From assembly GCA_000335715.1 (NCBI GenBank), contig AMYZ01000005.1, positions 1-64,000 on the forward strand: a DNA stretch of 64,000 bases. The letters are read 5' to 3'. Made by a program: the position numbers and the translations under genes. Positions within the stretch are counted from its first letter, which is position 1; each line of letters opens with the position of its first letter. Of the stretch, positions 22,193 through 30,346 are shown in pieces. This DNA is from a beta proteobacterium L13. Lineage in GTDB: Bacteria; Pseudomonadota; Gammaproteobacteria; Burkholderiales; Chromobacteriaceae. The notes below the pieces were generated by a model. It saw nothing but the letters and a program-made list of their open reading frames with translations, had not been told where the DNA came from and ran no database searches.

Positions 22193-22986
22193 TGCTGCGC
22201 GCCGATAAGCTGTTCAAGACCTTCAACCCCGGCACGCCGATCGAAAACCCGGTGCTGCGCGGCCTGTCGCTGCAAATCGACAGCGGCCAGTTCGTTACCG
22301 TGATCGGCAGCAACGGCGCCGGCAAATCCACCTTCCTGAACGCGCTGGCCGGCGACGTGATCGTGGATAGCGGCAGCCTGCACATCGACGGCAAGGACGT
22401 CACCCGCACGCCGGGCTGGCAGCGTGCCGCTCTGGTGGCGCGCGTGTTCCAGGACCCGATGGCCGGCACCTGCGAAAACCTCAGCATCGAAGAGAACATG
22501 GCGCTGGCCTACTACCGCGGCCGCAAGCGCGGCTTTGGCCCGGCGCTGAACCGTGGCCTGCGCGAGCTGTTCCGCGACAAGCTGGCCACGTTGAAGCTGG
22601 GGCTGGAAAACCGCCTGCCAGACCGCATGGGCCTGCTGTCCGGCGGCCAACGTCAGGCGGTAAGCCTGCTGATGGCCAGCCTGCAACCGTCGCGCATCCT
22701 GCTGCTGGACGAACACACCGCGGCGCTGGACCCGAAAACCGCCGCCTTCGTGCTGGAGCTGACCGACCGCATCGTGCACGAGAACCAGCTCACCGCGCTG
22801 ATGGTGACGCACTCCATGCGCCAGGCGCTGGACCACGGCCACCGCACCGTGATGCTGCACCAGGGCCGCGTGGTACTGGATGTAGCAGGCGAGGAGCGCA
22901 GCCGCATGCAGGTCACCGACCTGCTGGCCATGTTCGAGAAGACCCGCGGCGAAGCCATCGACGACGACGCGCTGCTACTGGGCTGA
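22192..22986 (+). CDS. ABC transporter ATP-binding protein (TrpZ-like)
   Basis: A 264-residue ATPase that powers the importer. Walker A is GSNGAGKST, the ABC signature LSGGQRQAVSLLMA, Walker B ILLLDEHTAALDPKT, with the switch histidine in MVTHSM. The serine-glycine signature and DEHTAALDP variant are characteristic of the DUF534-associated importers. The start at 22192 is set by GGAGGAG just upstream and by overlap with the permease stop; the frame is open further upstream but lies inside the permease. Confidence 0.93.
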   Translation: MLRADKLFKTFNPGTPIENPVLRGLSLQIDSGQFVTVIGSNGAGKSTFLNALAGDVIVDSGSLHIDGKDVTRTPGWQRAALVARVFQDPMAGTCENLSIEENMALAYYRGRKRGFGPALNRGLRELFRDKLATLKLGLENRLPDRMGLLSGGQRQAVSLLMASLQPSRILLLDEHTAALDPKTAAFVLELTDRIVHENQLTALMVTHSMRQALDHGHRTVMLHQGRVVLDVAGEERSRMQVTDLLAMFEKTRGEAIDDDALLLG

Positions 22987-22996
22987 TCGCCACCCG

Positions 22997-23030
22997 CACC
23001 AGACAGACCCGACACCGCGTCTGTCTGGTG
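22997..23030 (+). terminator. Hairpin after the importer operon
   Basis: CACCAGACAGAC (22997-23008) pairs with GTCTGTCTGGTG (23019-23030), a perfect 12-base stem. No T run follows, so it may protect the 3' end or act with Rho rather than terminate by itself. Confidence 0.55.
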
Positions 23031-23156
23031 TAACAGCAAGCACATGAAATAACACGATTATTTGCAATTTTATGCACGGCAGATAGCAGAATGCGTTAGG
23101 GTAGAGAACCGGCCGCGTGCCACACAGTCTGATGTTTTTTGACAAGGAAACTCACC

Positions 23157-23846
23157 ATGCGCCTGACTCTTCCCGCCCTGACCCTGTTGTGCACCCTGCC
23201 CGCTGCCGCCATGGCCGCCGATGCTGGCGTCACTGTGCTGAACCTGTCCGCCAACGCCAGCCAGGAGCTGGCCAACGACGAAATCAATGCCAGCCTGTAC
23301 GTACAAGACCGGCAGCCGCAGGCAAACACGCTGGCCGACCGCATCAACAAGGCGCTGAACCGCGCGCGCCAGGACGCAGAAGCCTACCGCAAGGTCACCT
23401 TCAGCAGTGGCAGCTACAACACCTGGCCAGACTACGACAAGAACGGCAAGATCATCGGCTGGCAAGCGCGGGCCGAGGTAAAACTGCGCAGCAGCGAGTT
23501 TGCCGACACCGCCGAGCTGATTGCCCGCCTGCAAAAATACATGGCACTGGAAGGCGTACAGTTTGGCGTCTCCGACCGTAGCCGCAGCCAGGCCGAAGCC
23601 CAGCTGATCCCGCAAGCCATTGCCGCCCTGCAAGCGCAAGCCACCGCCGCCGGCAAAGCGCTGGGCAAACACCAGCAGCAGGTAACCGAGCTGAGTATCG
23701 GCAGTGCGCAGCCGCACTACCCGGTGATGATGCGCGCCAAAGCCGAAATGGCCGCGGCACCTGCCGCCGATATTGCACCGGTAAACTTTCAGCCGGGCCA
23801 GAGCATGATTCAACTGAACATTAATGGCAAAGTGGAAATTCGATAA
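23157..23846 (+). CDS. SIMPL-domain (DUF541) periplasmic protein
   Basis: A 229-residue exported protein: signal peptide MRLTLPALTLLCTLPAAAMA, then the SIMPL domain (VTVLNLSANASQELANDEINASLYV ... IARLQKYMALEGVQFGVSDRS ... LNINGKVEIR). Relatives are periplasmic or surface proteins linked to stress or adhesion, with no defined enzyme activity. The start at 23157 is preferred over an in-frame TTG 18 bases upstream because AAGGA lies correctly before it. It appears to be a single-gene unit. Confidence 0.88.
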   Translation: MRLTLPALTLLCTLPAAAMAADAGVTVLNLSANASQELANDEINASLYVQDRQPQANTLADRINKALNRARQDAEAYRKVTFSSGSYNTWPDYDKNGKIIGWQARAEVKLRSSEFADTAELIARLQKYMALEGVQFGVSDRSRSQAEAQLIPQAIAALQAQATAAGKALGKHQQQVTELSIGSAQPHYPVMMRAKAEMAAAPAADIAPVNFQPGQSMIQLNINGKVEIR

Positions 23847-23940
23847 CACTTTACACAGTATGCATAAATTTTGTGCTATGTTGCTGCCTAGGCTATGCGC
23901 TATAACGCACTCATTCCACTCACCCTTTTGATGGCTACCC

Positions 23941-24552
23941 ATGAAACTGATCGCCTCGCTAACCAGCCCCTACGCCCGTAAGGTGCGCATCGTCCTGGCA
24001 GAGAAAAAGATCGACTGTCCGCTACAGCTGGATATTCCCTGGGAAAGCACGTCCACCGTGGCCGACTTCAACCCGCTGGGCAAAGTACCCGTGTTGCTGA
24101 TGGACGATGGCAGCAGCCTGTACGATTCGCGCGTGATTGTGGAATACCTGGACACCATCTCGCCGGTGTCGCGCCTGCTACCGCAAGACAAGCGCCAGCT
24201 CATCGAAACACGGCGTTTCGAAGCGCTGGCCGACGGCATTTGCGACGCCGCCGCCAATATCGTGATGGAAAGCCGCCGCCCGGCTGCCCAGCAAAGCCAG
24301 GAATGGGTAGATCGCCAGCACGGCAAAGTCACCCGTGGCCTGGCTGCGCTGTCGGCCATGCTGGGCGAGCGCAACTGGTGCAATGGCGAAGGCTACAGCC
24401 TGGCCGATATCGCCACCGGCTGCATGCTGGGCTATCTGGACTTCCGCTTTCCGCAGCTGGCATGGCGCGACAGCTACCCCAATCTGGAACGCCTGGCCGA
24501 CAAGCTGGCGGTGCTGCCAAGCTTTGCCGACACCTTGCCACCTGCAAGCTAA
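23941..24552 (+). CDS. Glutathione S-transferase family protein
   Basis: A 203-residue cytosolic protein with a thioredoxin-like N-terminal half (MKLIASLTSPYARKVRIVLAEKKI, with Ser8/Ser-Pro in place of a cysteine, and NPLGKVPVLLMDDG, DSRVIVEYLD as the glutathione-binding signature) and a helical C-terminal half (YSLADIATGCMLGYLDFRFP). It resembles YibF/YfcF-type transferases. The physiological substrate is unknown. It has its own terminator. Confidence 0.9.
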   Translation: MKLIASLTSPYARKVRIVLAEKKIDCPLQLDIPWESTSTVADFNPLGKVPVLLMDDGSSLYDSRVIVEYLDTISPVSRLLPQDKRQLIETRRFEALADGICDAAANIVMESRRPAAQQSQEWVDRQHGKVTRGLAALSAMLGERNWCNGEGYSLADIATGCMLGYLDFRFPQLAWRDSYPNLERLADKLAVLPSFADTLPPAS

Positions 24553-24570
24553 GCAGCGCCCCCCCCACTC

Positions 24571-24593
24571 AACGCCGCGCCTGTCGCGGCGTT
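24571..24593 (+). terminator. Rho-independent terminator after the glutathione transferase
   Basis: AACGCCGCG (24571-24579) pairs with CGCGGCGTT (24585-24593), followed by TTGTTTAT. It isolates the trpS leader region downstream. Confidence 0.85.
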
Positions 24594-24673
24594 TTGTTTA
24601 TCGATGCTGCCCCGCAACACAGCAACACAACGGCGCTTGACGCCGAGCTGACTGCCGTGTTTTTATAAACCCC

Positions 24674-24710
24674 ATGAATACCAAACCCGCATCCGCATTC
24701 GTGTTTTTTT

Positions 24711-24727
<17 letters not shown>
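24674..24727 (+). CDS. trpS leader peptide with tandem Trp codons
   Basis: A 17-codon reading frame, MNTKPASAFVFFSWWRL, ending in TAA. Two adjacent TGG codons (24713-24718) lie four codons from its end, directly before an RNA region that can fold in alternative ways and a terminator hairpin 30 bases downstream. This is the layout of a tryptophan attenuation leader. The ribosome site is weak: no AGGA precedes the ATG, and TTTATAAA directly upstream may be a promoter -10, in which case the message would be nearly leaderless. In-frame codons upstream reach a stop without another start. Too short for ordinary gene finding. Confidence 0.75.
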
Positions 24728-25878
<1,151 letters not shown>

Positions 25879-25886
25879 GCCACCCA

Positions 25887-25912
25887 TGCGGCCAACCACA
25901 GGGTTGGCCGCA
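25887..25912 (+). repeat. Inverted pair of the TTGGCCGCA repeat after trpS
   Basis: TGCGGCCAAC (25887-25896) and GTTGGCCGCA (25903-25912) form a perfect 10-base stem with a 6-base loop and no T run. It lies between trpS and the chorismate-mutase-like gene. Confidence 0.75.
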
Positions 25913-25946
25913 GCCACCACCACATCACTGCATCAAGGAGCAGAAA

Positions 25947-26264
25947 ATGGAATGGGTTTACCAATGCCGCAACCTGGAAGAAGTACGTACCCAGATCGAT
26001 AGCCTGGATCGCGCCATCGTCAGCATGATCGCCCACCGCGGCCTGTACGTGCAGCAAGCCGCCGCCTTCAAACACAGCGACGCCGAAGTAGAAGACGGCA
26101 AGCGCGTGGACCAGGTGATGCGCCGCGTCACCCGCCTGGCCGGCGAGCTGGGCGCCGACGCCGCCCTTACCGCCAAGATCTACCGCACCATGATCGCCCA
26201 CTTCATCGAAAGCGAACGCGAAGAACGGCTGCGCTTGGTCGGCACGGCGGAGGAGCGCGCATGA
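25947..26264 (+). CDS. Chorismate mutase family protein (AroQ type)
   Basis: A 105-residue, all-helical protein of the chorismate mutase / isochorismate-pyruvate lyase family. The pattern LEEVRTQIDSLDRAIVSMIAHR places Arg14 and Arg31 and then Lys42 in the positions of the catalytic residues of E. coli AroQ. Whether it makes prephenate or acts on isochorismate cannot be decided from this. It follows trpS by 68 bases on the same strand and may share its attenuated transcript. It has no signal peptide, so it is cytoplasmic. Confidence 0.85.
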   Translation: MEWVYQCRNLEEVRTQIDSLDRAIVSMIAHRGLYVQQAAAFKHSDAEVEDGKRVDQVMRRVTRLAGELGADAALTAKIYRTMIAHFIESEREERLRLVGTAEERA

Positions 26265-26289
26265 ACGACGACGGCTCCGGTTTTTCCAC

Positions 26290-26313
26290 GGTGCGGTGGC
26301 ATACCACCGCACC
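26290..26313. repeat. Perfect hairpin after the chorismate-mutase-like gene
   Basis: GGTGCGGTGG (26290-26299) and CCACCGCACC (26304-26313) form a 10-base stem with a 4-base loop, directly before a second hairpin. It may be part of a two-hairpin transcription stop. Confidence 0.6.
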
Positions 26314-26318
26314 AAAAC

Positions 26319-26353
26319 AAAAAAGGCGACACCCACACGGTGCCGCCTTTTTT
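26319..26353 (+). terminator. Rho-independent terminator after the chorismate-mutase-like gene
   Basis: AAAAAAGGCG (26319-26328) pairs with CGCCTTTTTT (26344-26353); the T run belongs to the stem. It can work in both directions. Confidence 0.8.
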
Positions 26354-26369
26354 CATGCCCGCTACCAGC

Positions 26370-26633
26370 GGCCTGTTAACACTATTTATTGCTGCAGCGC
26401 AGGCTCGAGAAGTTTTCCAATGCCAGGCGGAGGGCGATGCGCTGGGTGGTTCCCAGCGCAAGCCTGACAACGCCGCAGTGGGAAGCTTATCGGGCCTGCC
26501 CTTCGGGGCGCGCGCCATGCGGGGCACTGCTTTGTTAAACCGTGCTGGCAGGGATCGCCCTGCTGCGCCCGGTTTTTCGCGCATTACCACCGCCTGACAA
26601 GCGCCGCCGCATCAAAAATAGCGTTAACAGGCC
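26370..26633. mobile_element. Short non-coding element with terminal inverted repeats (MITE-like)
   Basis: GGCCTGTTAACACTATTT at 26370-26387 is repeated in inverted orientation at 26616-26633 with one mismatch (A/G). The 264-base element encodes no convincing protein. Its length, lack of a transposase and symmetrical ends fit a miniature inverted-repeat transposable element or a decayed insertion sequence. A clear target-site duplication is not visible: flanks are CAGC on the left and CTAG on the right. Its parent element is not known to me. Confidence 0.6.
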
Positions 26634-26638
26634 CTAGT

Positions 26639-27247
26639 TCACGACAGCGCCAGCGCGCCGGCCAGCGTCCACATCACCGTGCCCACCACGCCATCCAGCA
26701 CCCGCCACGACAGCGGCCGCGCAAACAACGGCGCCAGCAGCCGGGCGCCGTAACCCAGCGCGGTAAACCACAGCACCGACGCCGTGCACGCCCCCAGCGC
26801 GAACCACAGCTTGCCGTCGCCCGCCTCCTGCCCGCCGATACTGCCCAGCAGCACCACGGTATCCAGGTACACGTGCGGGTTCAGCAGCGTCAGCGCCAGT
26901 ACCGTCATCAGTGCCACTTTCAGCGATACCGCATTGGCGCCGGCGGCAATCTGCAGGCTGTCGTTGGCCAGCACCGCGCGCCACGCCCGCAGCCCGTACC
27001 AGAACAGGAACGCCGCCCCGCCCCAGCGCGCCGCCTCCAGCAGCAGCGGGCTGTGCTGGATCAGGCTGCCCATGCCGGCCACACCGGCCACAATCAGCAC
27101 CGCATCGCACAGCATGCACACCAGCACCGTGGGGCCGATGTGCTGGCGCAACAGACCCATTTTCAGTACGTGCGCGTTTTGCGAACCGATGGCCATGATC
27201 AGGCTGGCGCCCAGGCCCAGGCCCTTGAAGTAGCTGGCTGTCAGCAT
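26639..27247 (-). CDS. argO: LysE/ArgO-family amino acid exporter
   Basis: A 202-residue inner membrane protein with about six helices that exports basic amino acids (arginine or lysine). The signature GASLIMAIGSQNAHVLKMGLLRQHI near the N-terminus and LNPHVYLDTVVLLGS in the middle match ArgO/LysE. The start at 27247 is set by GGAGAG. It is divergent from an ArgP-type LysR regulator 119 bases away; in E. coli and Corynebacterium that regulator activates the exporter gene when basic amino acids are in excess. Confidence 0.93.
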   Translation of the reverse strand: MLTASYFKGLGLGASLIMAIGSQNAHVLKMGLLRQHIGPTVLVCMLCDAVLIVAGVAGMGSLIQHSPLLLEAARWGGAAFLFWYGLRAWRAVLANDSLQIAAGANAVSLKVALMTVLALTLLNPHVYLDTVVLLGSIGGQEAGDGKLWFALGACTASVLWFTALGYGARLLAPLFARPLSWRVLDGVVGTVMWTLAGALALS

Positions 27248-27366
27248 GGTGCTCTCCGTGGTGTCAGGTTGGCCGCCAGTATCGGGCAGCCCCGCGCGCC
27301 AGAACAGCAAGATTAAATTATCTTGGCTATCATTAATCTGGCTTCACTTACACCACCAGGCCCGCG

Positions 27367-28266
27367 ATGAAACTCGACCCCAAACACTGCGAAGCTTTTC
27401 TGGCCGCGCTGGACAGCGGCAGCTTCGAGCAAGCCGCACAAGACCTGCACCTGACGCCATCGGCCATCTCGCAGCGCATCCGCGCGCTAGAAGAAGTGCT
27501 GGGCAAGCCGCTGCTGGTCCGCAGCCGCCCCTGCCGTGCCACCCGCGAAGGCCAGCTGCTGCGCCAGCACTTGCAACGCGCCGCGCTGCTGGAAGCCGAC
27601 CTGGCCGCCACCTTTGCCGGCGACGACAGCGCCATGCTCAGCGTGTCGCTGGCGGTAAACGCCGACAGCGTGGCCAGCTGGTTCCTACCGGCGCTGACGC
27701 CGTTCCTGATCCGCGAGCGCGTGCTGCTGGACGTGATCGTCGACGACCAGGACCACACCTACACCCTGCTGCAAGCCGGCATGGCGCTGGGCTGCATCTC
27801 CACCGAGCCGCAAGCCATGCGCGGCTGCAGCGCCAGCCCGCTGGGCGTGATGCGCTATCAGGCGCTAGCCAGTGCCGACTACCACGCCCGCTGGTTTGGC
27901 GGCGGCGTCAGCCGCGACGCACTGCGCCGGGCGCCGGTGATGATCTACAACCACAAAGACCGGCTGCAAGCCGACTGGCTGCTGCAGCACTTCGGCCTGC
28001 CGGACGATAGCTACCCCAGCCACTTCCTGCCCGCCTCCGACCCCTATCTGCAGGCGGTCAAGCTGGGGCTGGGCTGGGGCATGCTGCCCGACGTACAGTT
28101 GGCCGCATGCGGCCTGGCCGGCACCCTGCTACCGCTGCAGCCCGACAAGCCGGTAGACGTAGCGCTGTACTGGCACCACTGGCAGGTACAATCGCCCCGA
28201 CTGGCGCGCCTGAGCGAGGTACTGGTAGAAGCGGCGCGGGCGGTGTTGCGGTCTAATGAAATGTAG
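27367..28266 (+). CDS. argP: LysR-family regulator ArgP (LysG type)
   Basis: A 299-residue transcription factor: N-terminal winged helix-turn-helix (about 1-60, FEQAAQDLHLTPSAISQRIRALEEVLGKPLLVR) and a C-terminal effector domain. Sequence and position identify it as the ArgP/LysG/IciA group that senses lysine or arginine and controls argO. It faces argO across 119 bases, which should hold both promoters. A copy of the repeated 9-mer within the gene reads TTG GCC GCA in frame. Confidence 0.93.
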   Translation: MKLDPKHCEAFLAALDSGSFEQAAQDLHLTPSAISQRIRALEEVLGKPLLVRSRPCRATREGQLLRQHLQRAALLEADLAATFAGDDSAMLSVSLAVNADSVASWFLPALTPFLIRERVLLDVIVDDQDHTYTLLQAGMALGCISTEPQAMRGCSASPLGVMRYQALASADYHARWFGGGVSRDALRRAPVMIYNHKDRLQADWLLQHFGLPDDSYPSHFLPASDPYLQAVKLGLGWGMLPDVQLAACGLAGTLLPLQPDKPVDVALYWHHWQVQSPRLARLSEVLVEAARAVLRSNEM

Positions 28267-28348
28267 CAACATACAACAGCCTACAACTGCGCGAACTTCA
28301 AACACCGCACAGGTAACTCATCAACCTGATCCATGAAAGAGCCATCAG

Positions 28349-28747
28349 ATGTACGAGAACTTTCATCTATGTAACTCGCTTAACCCAACTGAAAAGTGCT
28401 TTTGTCTGATTCAGTACAATGATGGCCTCATGATAGAAGTCTTGCATCAGCATGTGCCTGCTCATCGTATGTCTTCAGACGCAGAACTAGAGGCCCTCAA
28501 GGCCCTGATAAATCAGTATTCCGAATGGGACTCGACGCAACTGCTTCATTCATTCCTAAACAATAGGAAGGGTGGACCTATCAAACCTGTTGCCCACAGA
28601 TTGCATGTCACTTACCCTGAAGCAGGAGTAATCCGGCGTTACGTTACTTTGGATAGTTTCACGGCTTGGGTTGACCACGTAATAAACCGGACGGCGTTCA
28701 GGAGTGGAAATCGTGGATGTATAGCTGAAAGCCGAGGCACATTTTAG
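28349..28747 (+). CDS. Orphan low-GC protein, unknown function
   Basis: A 132-residue protein, not recognised. The base composition is clearly lower in GC (just under one half) than the flanking genes and uses codons such as TTA, CTA, AGA and ATA that neighbours avoid, pointing to recent transfer. It has no signal peptide or membrane helix; the middle reads LINQYSEWDSTQLLHSFLNNRKGGPIKPVAHRLHVTYPEAGVIRRY. The frame is uninterrupted, so it could be functional. Upstream Shine-Dalgarno support is modest. Confidence 0.55.
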   Translation: MYENFHLCNSLNPTEKCFCLIQYNDGLMIEVLHQHVPAHRMSSDAELEALKALINQYSEWDSTQLLHSFLNNRKGGPIKPVAHRLHVTYPEAGVIRRYVTLDSFTAWVDHVINRTAFRSGNRGCIAESRGTF

Positions 28748-28822
28748 CCAAATCACAGCCCGAAATGCGCCAAAGCCTGGCCGGCTGCTACCATCGCCCT
28801 CTACCGATCCGAAAGCCCCACC

Positions 28823-29071
28823 ATGTCCCAGCTACGCCACCTCGCCCTCGCCGCCACCCTGGCTGCCCTCGCCCTGCCCGTTTACGCCGTGCTACCACCG
28901 AAATACCTGTCGGTACCCGACTTCAAGCAATGCCTGAGCGAACAAAACGAAGGCAGCTACCGCAGTTGGTGCCAGCCAGCCAAGAAACCGAAAGCCTGCC
29001 CGCGTGCCAGCTGGCGGCAGCTGCGCGCGCTGCAAGGCGATGACGCCGTACCGGCTTGCCGGGCTAAATAG
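28823..29071 (+). CDS. Small secreted Cys-containing protein
   Basis: An 82-residue exported protein. A signal peptide is clear (LRHLALAATLAALALPVYA) and the mature part of about 60 residues has four cysteines (FKQCLSEQ, SWCQPAKK, KACPRAS, VPACRAK), which suggests two disulfides in the periplasm. No family is recognised. It is basic and proline-rich around KKPKACPRASW. A strong terminator follows. Confidence 0.7.
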   Translation: MSQLRHLALAATLAALALPVYAVLPPKYLSVPDFKQCLSEQNEGSYRSWCQPAKKPKACPRASWRQLRALQGDDAVPACRAK

Positions 29072-29092
29072 CTCCCATCACAGCAGACAATG

Positions 29093-29124
29093 AAAAAGCC
29101 GCCCGTTTTCACGGGCGGCTTTTT
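29093..29124. terminator. Bidirectional terminator between convergent genes
   Basis: AAAAAGCCGCCCG (29093-29105) pairs with CGGGCGGCTTTTT (29112-29124). It lies between the plus-strand small secreted protein and the minus-strand membrane protein and can serve both. Confidence 0.9.
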
Positions 29125-29146
29125 CATATGGAGAACAGCAGCAAGC

Positions 29147-29524
29147 TTACTGCTGCACGGGCCCTGCCTGCGCCGGGGCGCTGGCCTGGTCGGCCGGTTT
29201 GGGCAACAGGCGTTCCATCAGCTGGCCGGTGTTGTGCTGCGGCATCGGCAGCAGGTGCAGGCTGGCCCAGCCCAGGCCCAGCAGCAGCGCGGTCATAGCG
29301 CCGCCCTTGATGATAAAACCGTAAGCCCAGCCCACCAGCTGGCGGTTTTTCAGCGCAAACAGCAAGGACAGCGGCGGGATGAAAAAGGTGAGGCTGCCCC
29401 ACACGATGCGGCCGTTGTTGAGCGCGGCCATGGTCACGCCCAGGCAGCCCAGGTAGAACACGGCTACGCTGCCGGCAAACAACAGGCCAACAAAGGCGAC
29501 AAAGAGGGTAATCAGGGTTTCCAT
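29147..29524 (-). CDS. Small membrane protein, unknown function
   Basis: A 125-residue protein with about three membrane segments (LITLFVAFVGLLFAGSVAVFYLG; LTFFIPPLSLLFAL; GGAMTALLLGLGWASLHLL) and a Gln/Ala/Pro-rich tail. No family is recognised. It lies 42 bases downstream of the metallo-hydrolase gene and is the likely last gene of the long minus-strand cluster. Confidence 0.7.
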   Translation of the reverse strand: METLITLFVAFVGLLFAGSVAVFYLGCLGVTMAALNNGRIVWGSLTFFIPPLSLLFALKNRQLVGWAYGFIIKGGAMTALLLGLGWASLHLLPMPQHNTGQLMERLLPKPADQASAPAQAGPVQQ

Positions 29525-29566
29525 TTTTGCTTTCGGTTCGGGTTAAGGTTGGCCGCGGCGGCGGTA

Positions 29567-30337
29567 CTAGCCGGCTAGCTGCAGGCCGTCCCAGGCCACG
29601 GCCACGCCAGGCGGGCACTGCGCTTGCAGCGCATGGTATTCCAGCTGGTGCGTCATGTGGATAAGCCAGGTCTGTTTTGCGGCCAAGCTTTGCGCCCAGT
29701 CAAGCGCGGCGGCCACGTGCAGGTGCGACGGGTAGGGTTCCGGCCGCAGGCAGTCCAGAAACAGGGTATCCAGGCCAGCCAGCAGCGGCAGGCTGCTGTC
29801 GGGGATGGCCGACAGGTCGGTGAGCCACGCGGTGTTGCCGATGCGCCAGCCTAGGCACGGCCAGCTGGGGCCGTGCTGCAGCGGGATCGGCGTGATGGTA
29901 ACGCCGGCCAGCTCGAATGGCGCGTTGACGCGCTCGGTGCGCAGCACGGGTTTGTCCCACACCGGCGACGGCGGCGCCAGCGCATAGTCGAAACGGCGAC
30001 TGATGTTGTCCAGCGTGAAGTCGTTGCCGTACAGCGTAATCGGCCCCTTTTTCACGTAGCAGAAGGCGCGCAGGTCGTCGATGCCGTTGAGGTGATCGGC
30101 GTGCGGGTGGGTGTACAGCACGGCGTCCACGCGGGTAATGCCCTCGCGCAGCGCCTGCTGGCGCAGGTCGGGCCCGGTGTCGATCAGCACGCCGGTGTCG
30201 CCGATGCGCACGTAGGCGCTGCAGCGGGTGCGGGTGTTGCGCGGGTCGGTAGACGTACACGTGGCGCAGCTGCAGCCGATGGCGGGGGCGCCGCCGCTGG
30301 AGCCGCAGCCCAGCACTGTCCACGTCAGCTGCGTCAT
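29567..30337 (-). CDS. MBL-fold metallo-hydrolase (PhnP-like)
   Basis: A 256-residue enzyme with the metallo-beta-lactamase fold. The metal motif is THPHADHLNGIDDLR. A CSCATCTS segment near residue 25 matches the structural zinc site of PhnP, a cyclic phosphodiesterase, so that activity is a reasonable guess; no phosphonate genes are nearby. It follows tatD by 9 bases and belongs to the mltG-tmk-holB-pilZ-tatD cluster. Confidence 0.88.
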   Translation of the reverse strand: MTQLTWTVLGCGSSGGAPAIGCSCATCTSTDPRNTRTRCSAYVRIGDTGVLIDTGPDLRQQALREGITRVDAVLYTHPHADHLNGIDDLRAFCYVKKGPITLYGNDFTLDNISRRFDYALAPPSPVWDKPVLRTERVNAPFELAGVTITPIPLQHGPSWPCLGWRIGNTAWLTDLSAIPDSSLPLLAGLDTLFLDCLRPEPYPSHLHVAAALDWAQSLAAKQTWLIHMTHQLEYHALQAQCPPGVAVAWDGLQLAG

Positions 30338-30346
30338 GCGGCCCCC

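Noticed and set aside
26180-26590. 136-residue minus-strand protein across the inverted-repeat element
   Set aside because: It spans the hairpins, the end repeat and part of the opposite-strand chorismate-mutase-like gene and has no recognisable domain; most likely a chance frame.
26370-26633. Intact insertion sequence between the chorismate-mutase-like gene and argO
   Set aside because: Inverted repeats exist, but there is no transposase or remnant of one in the 264 bases.
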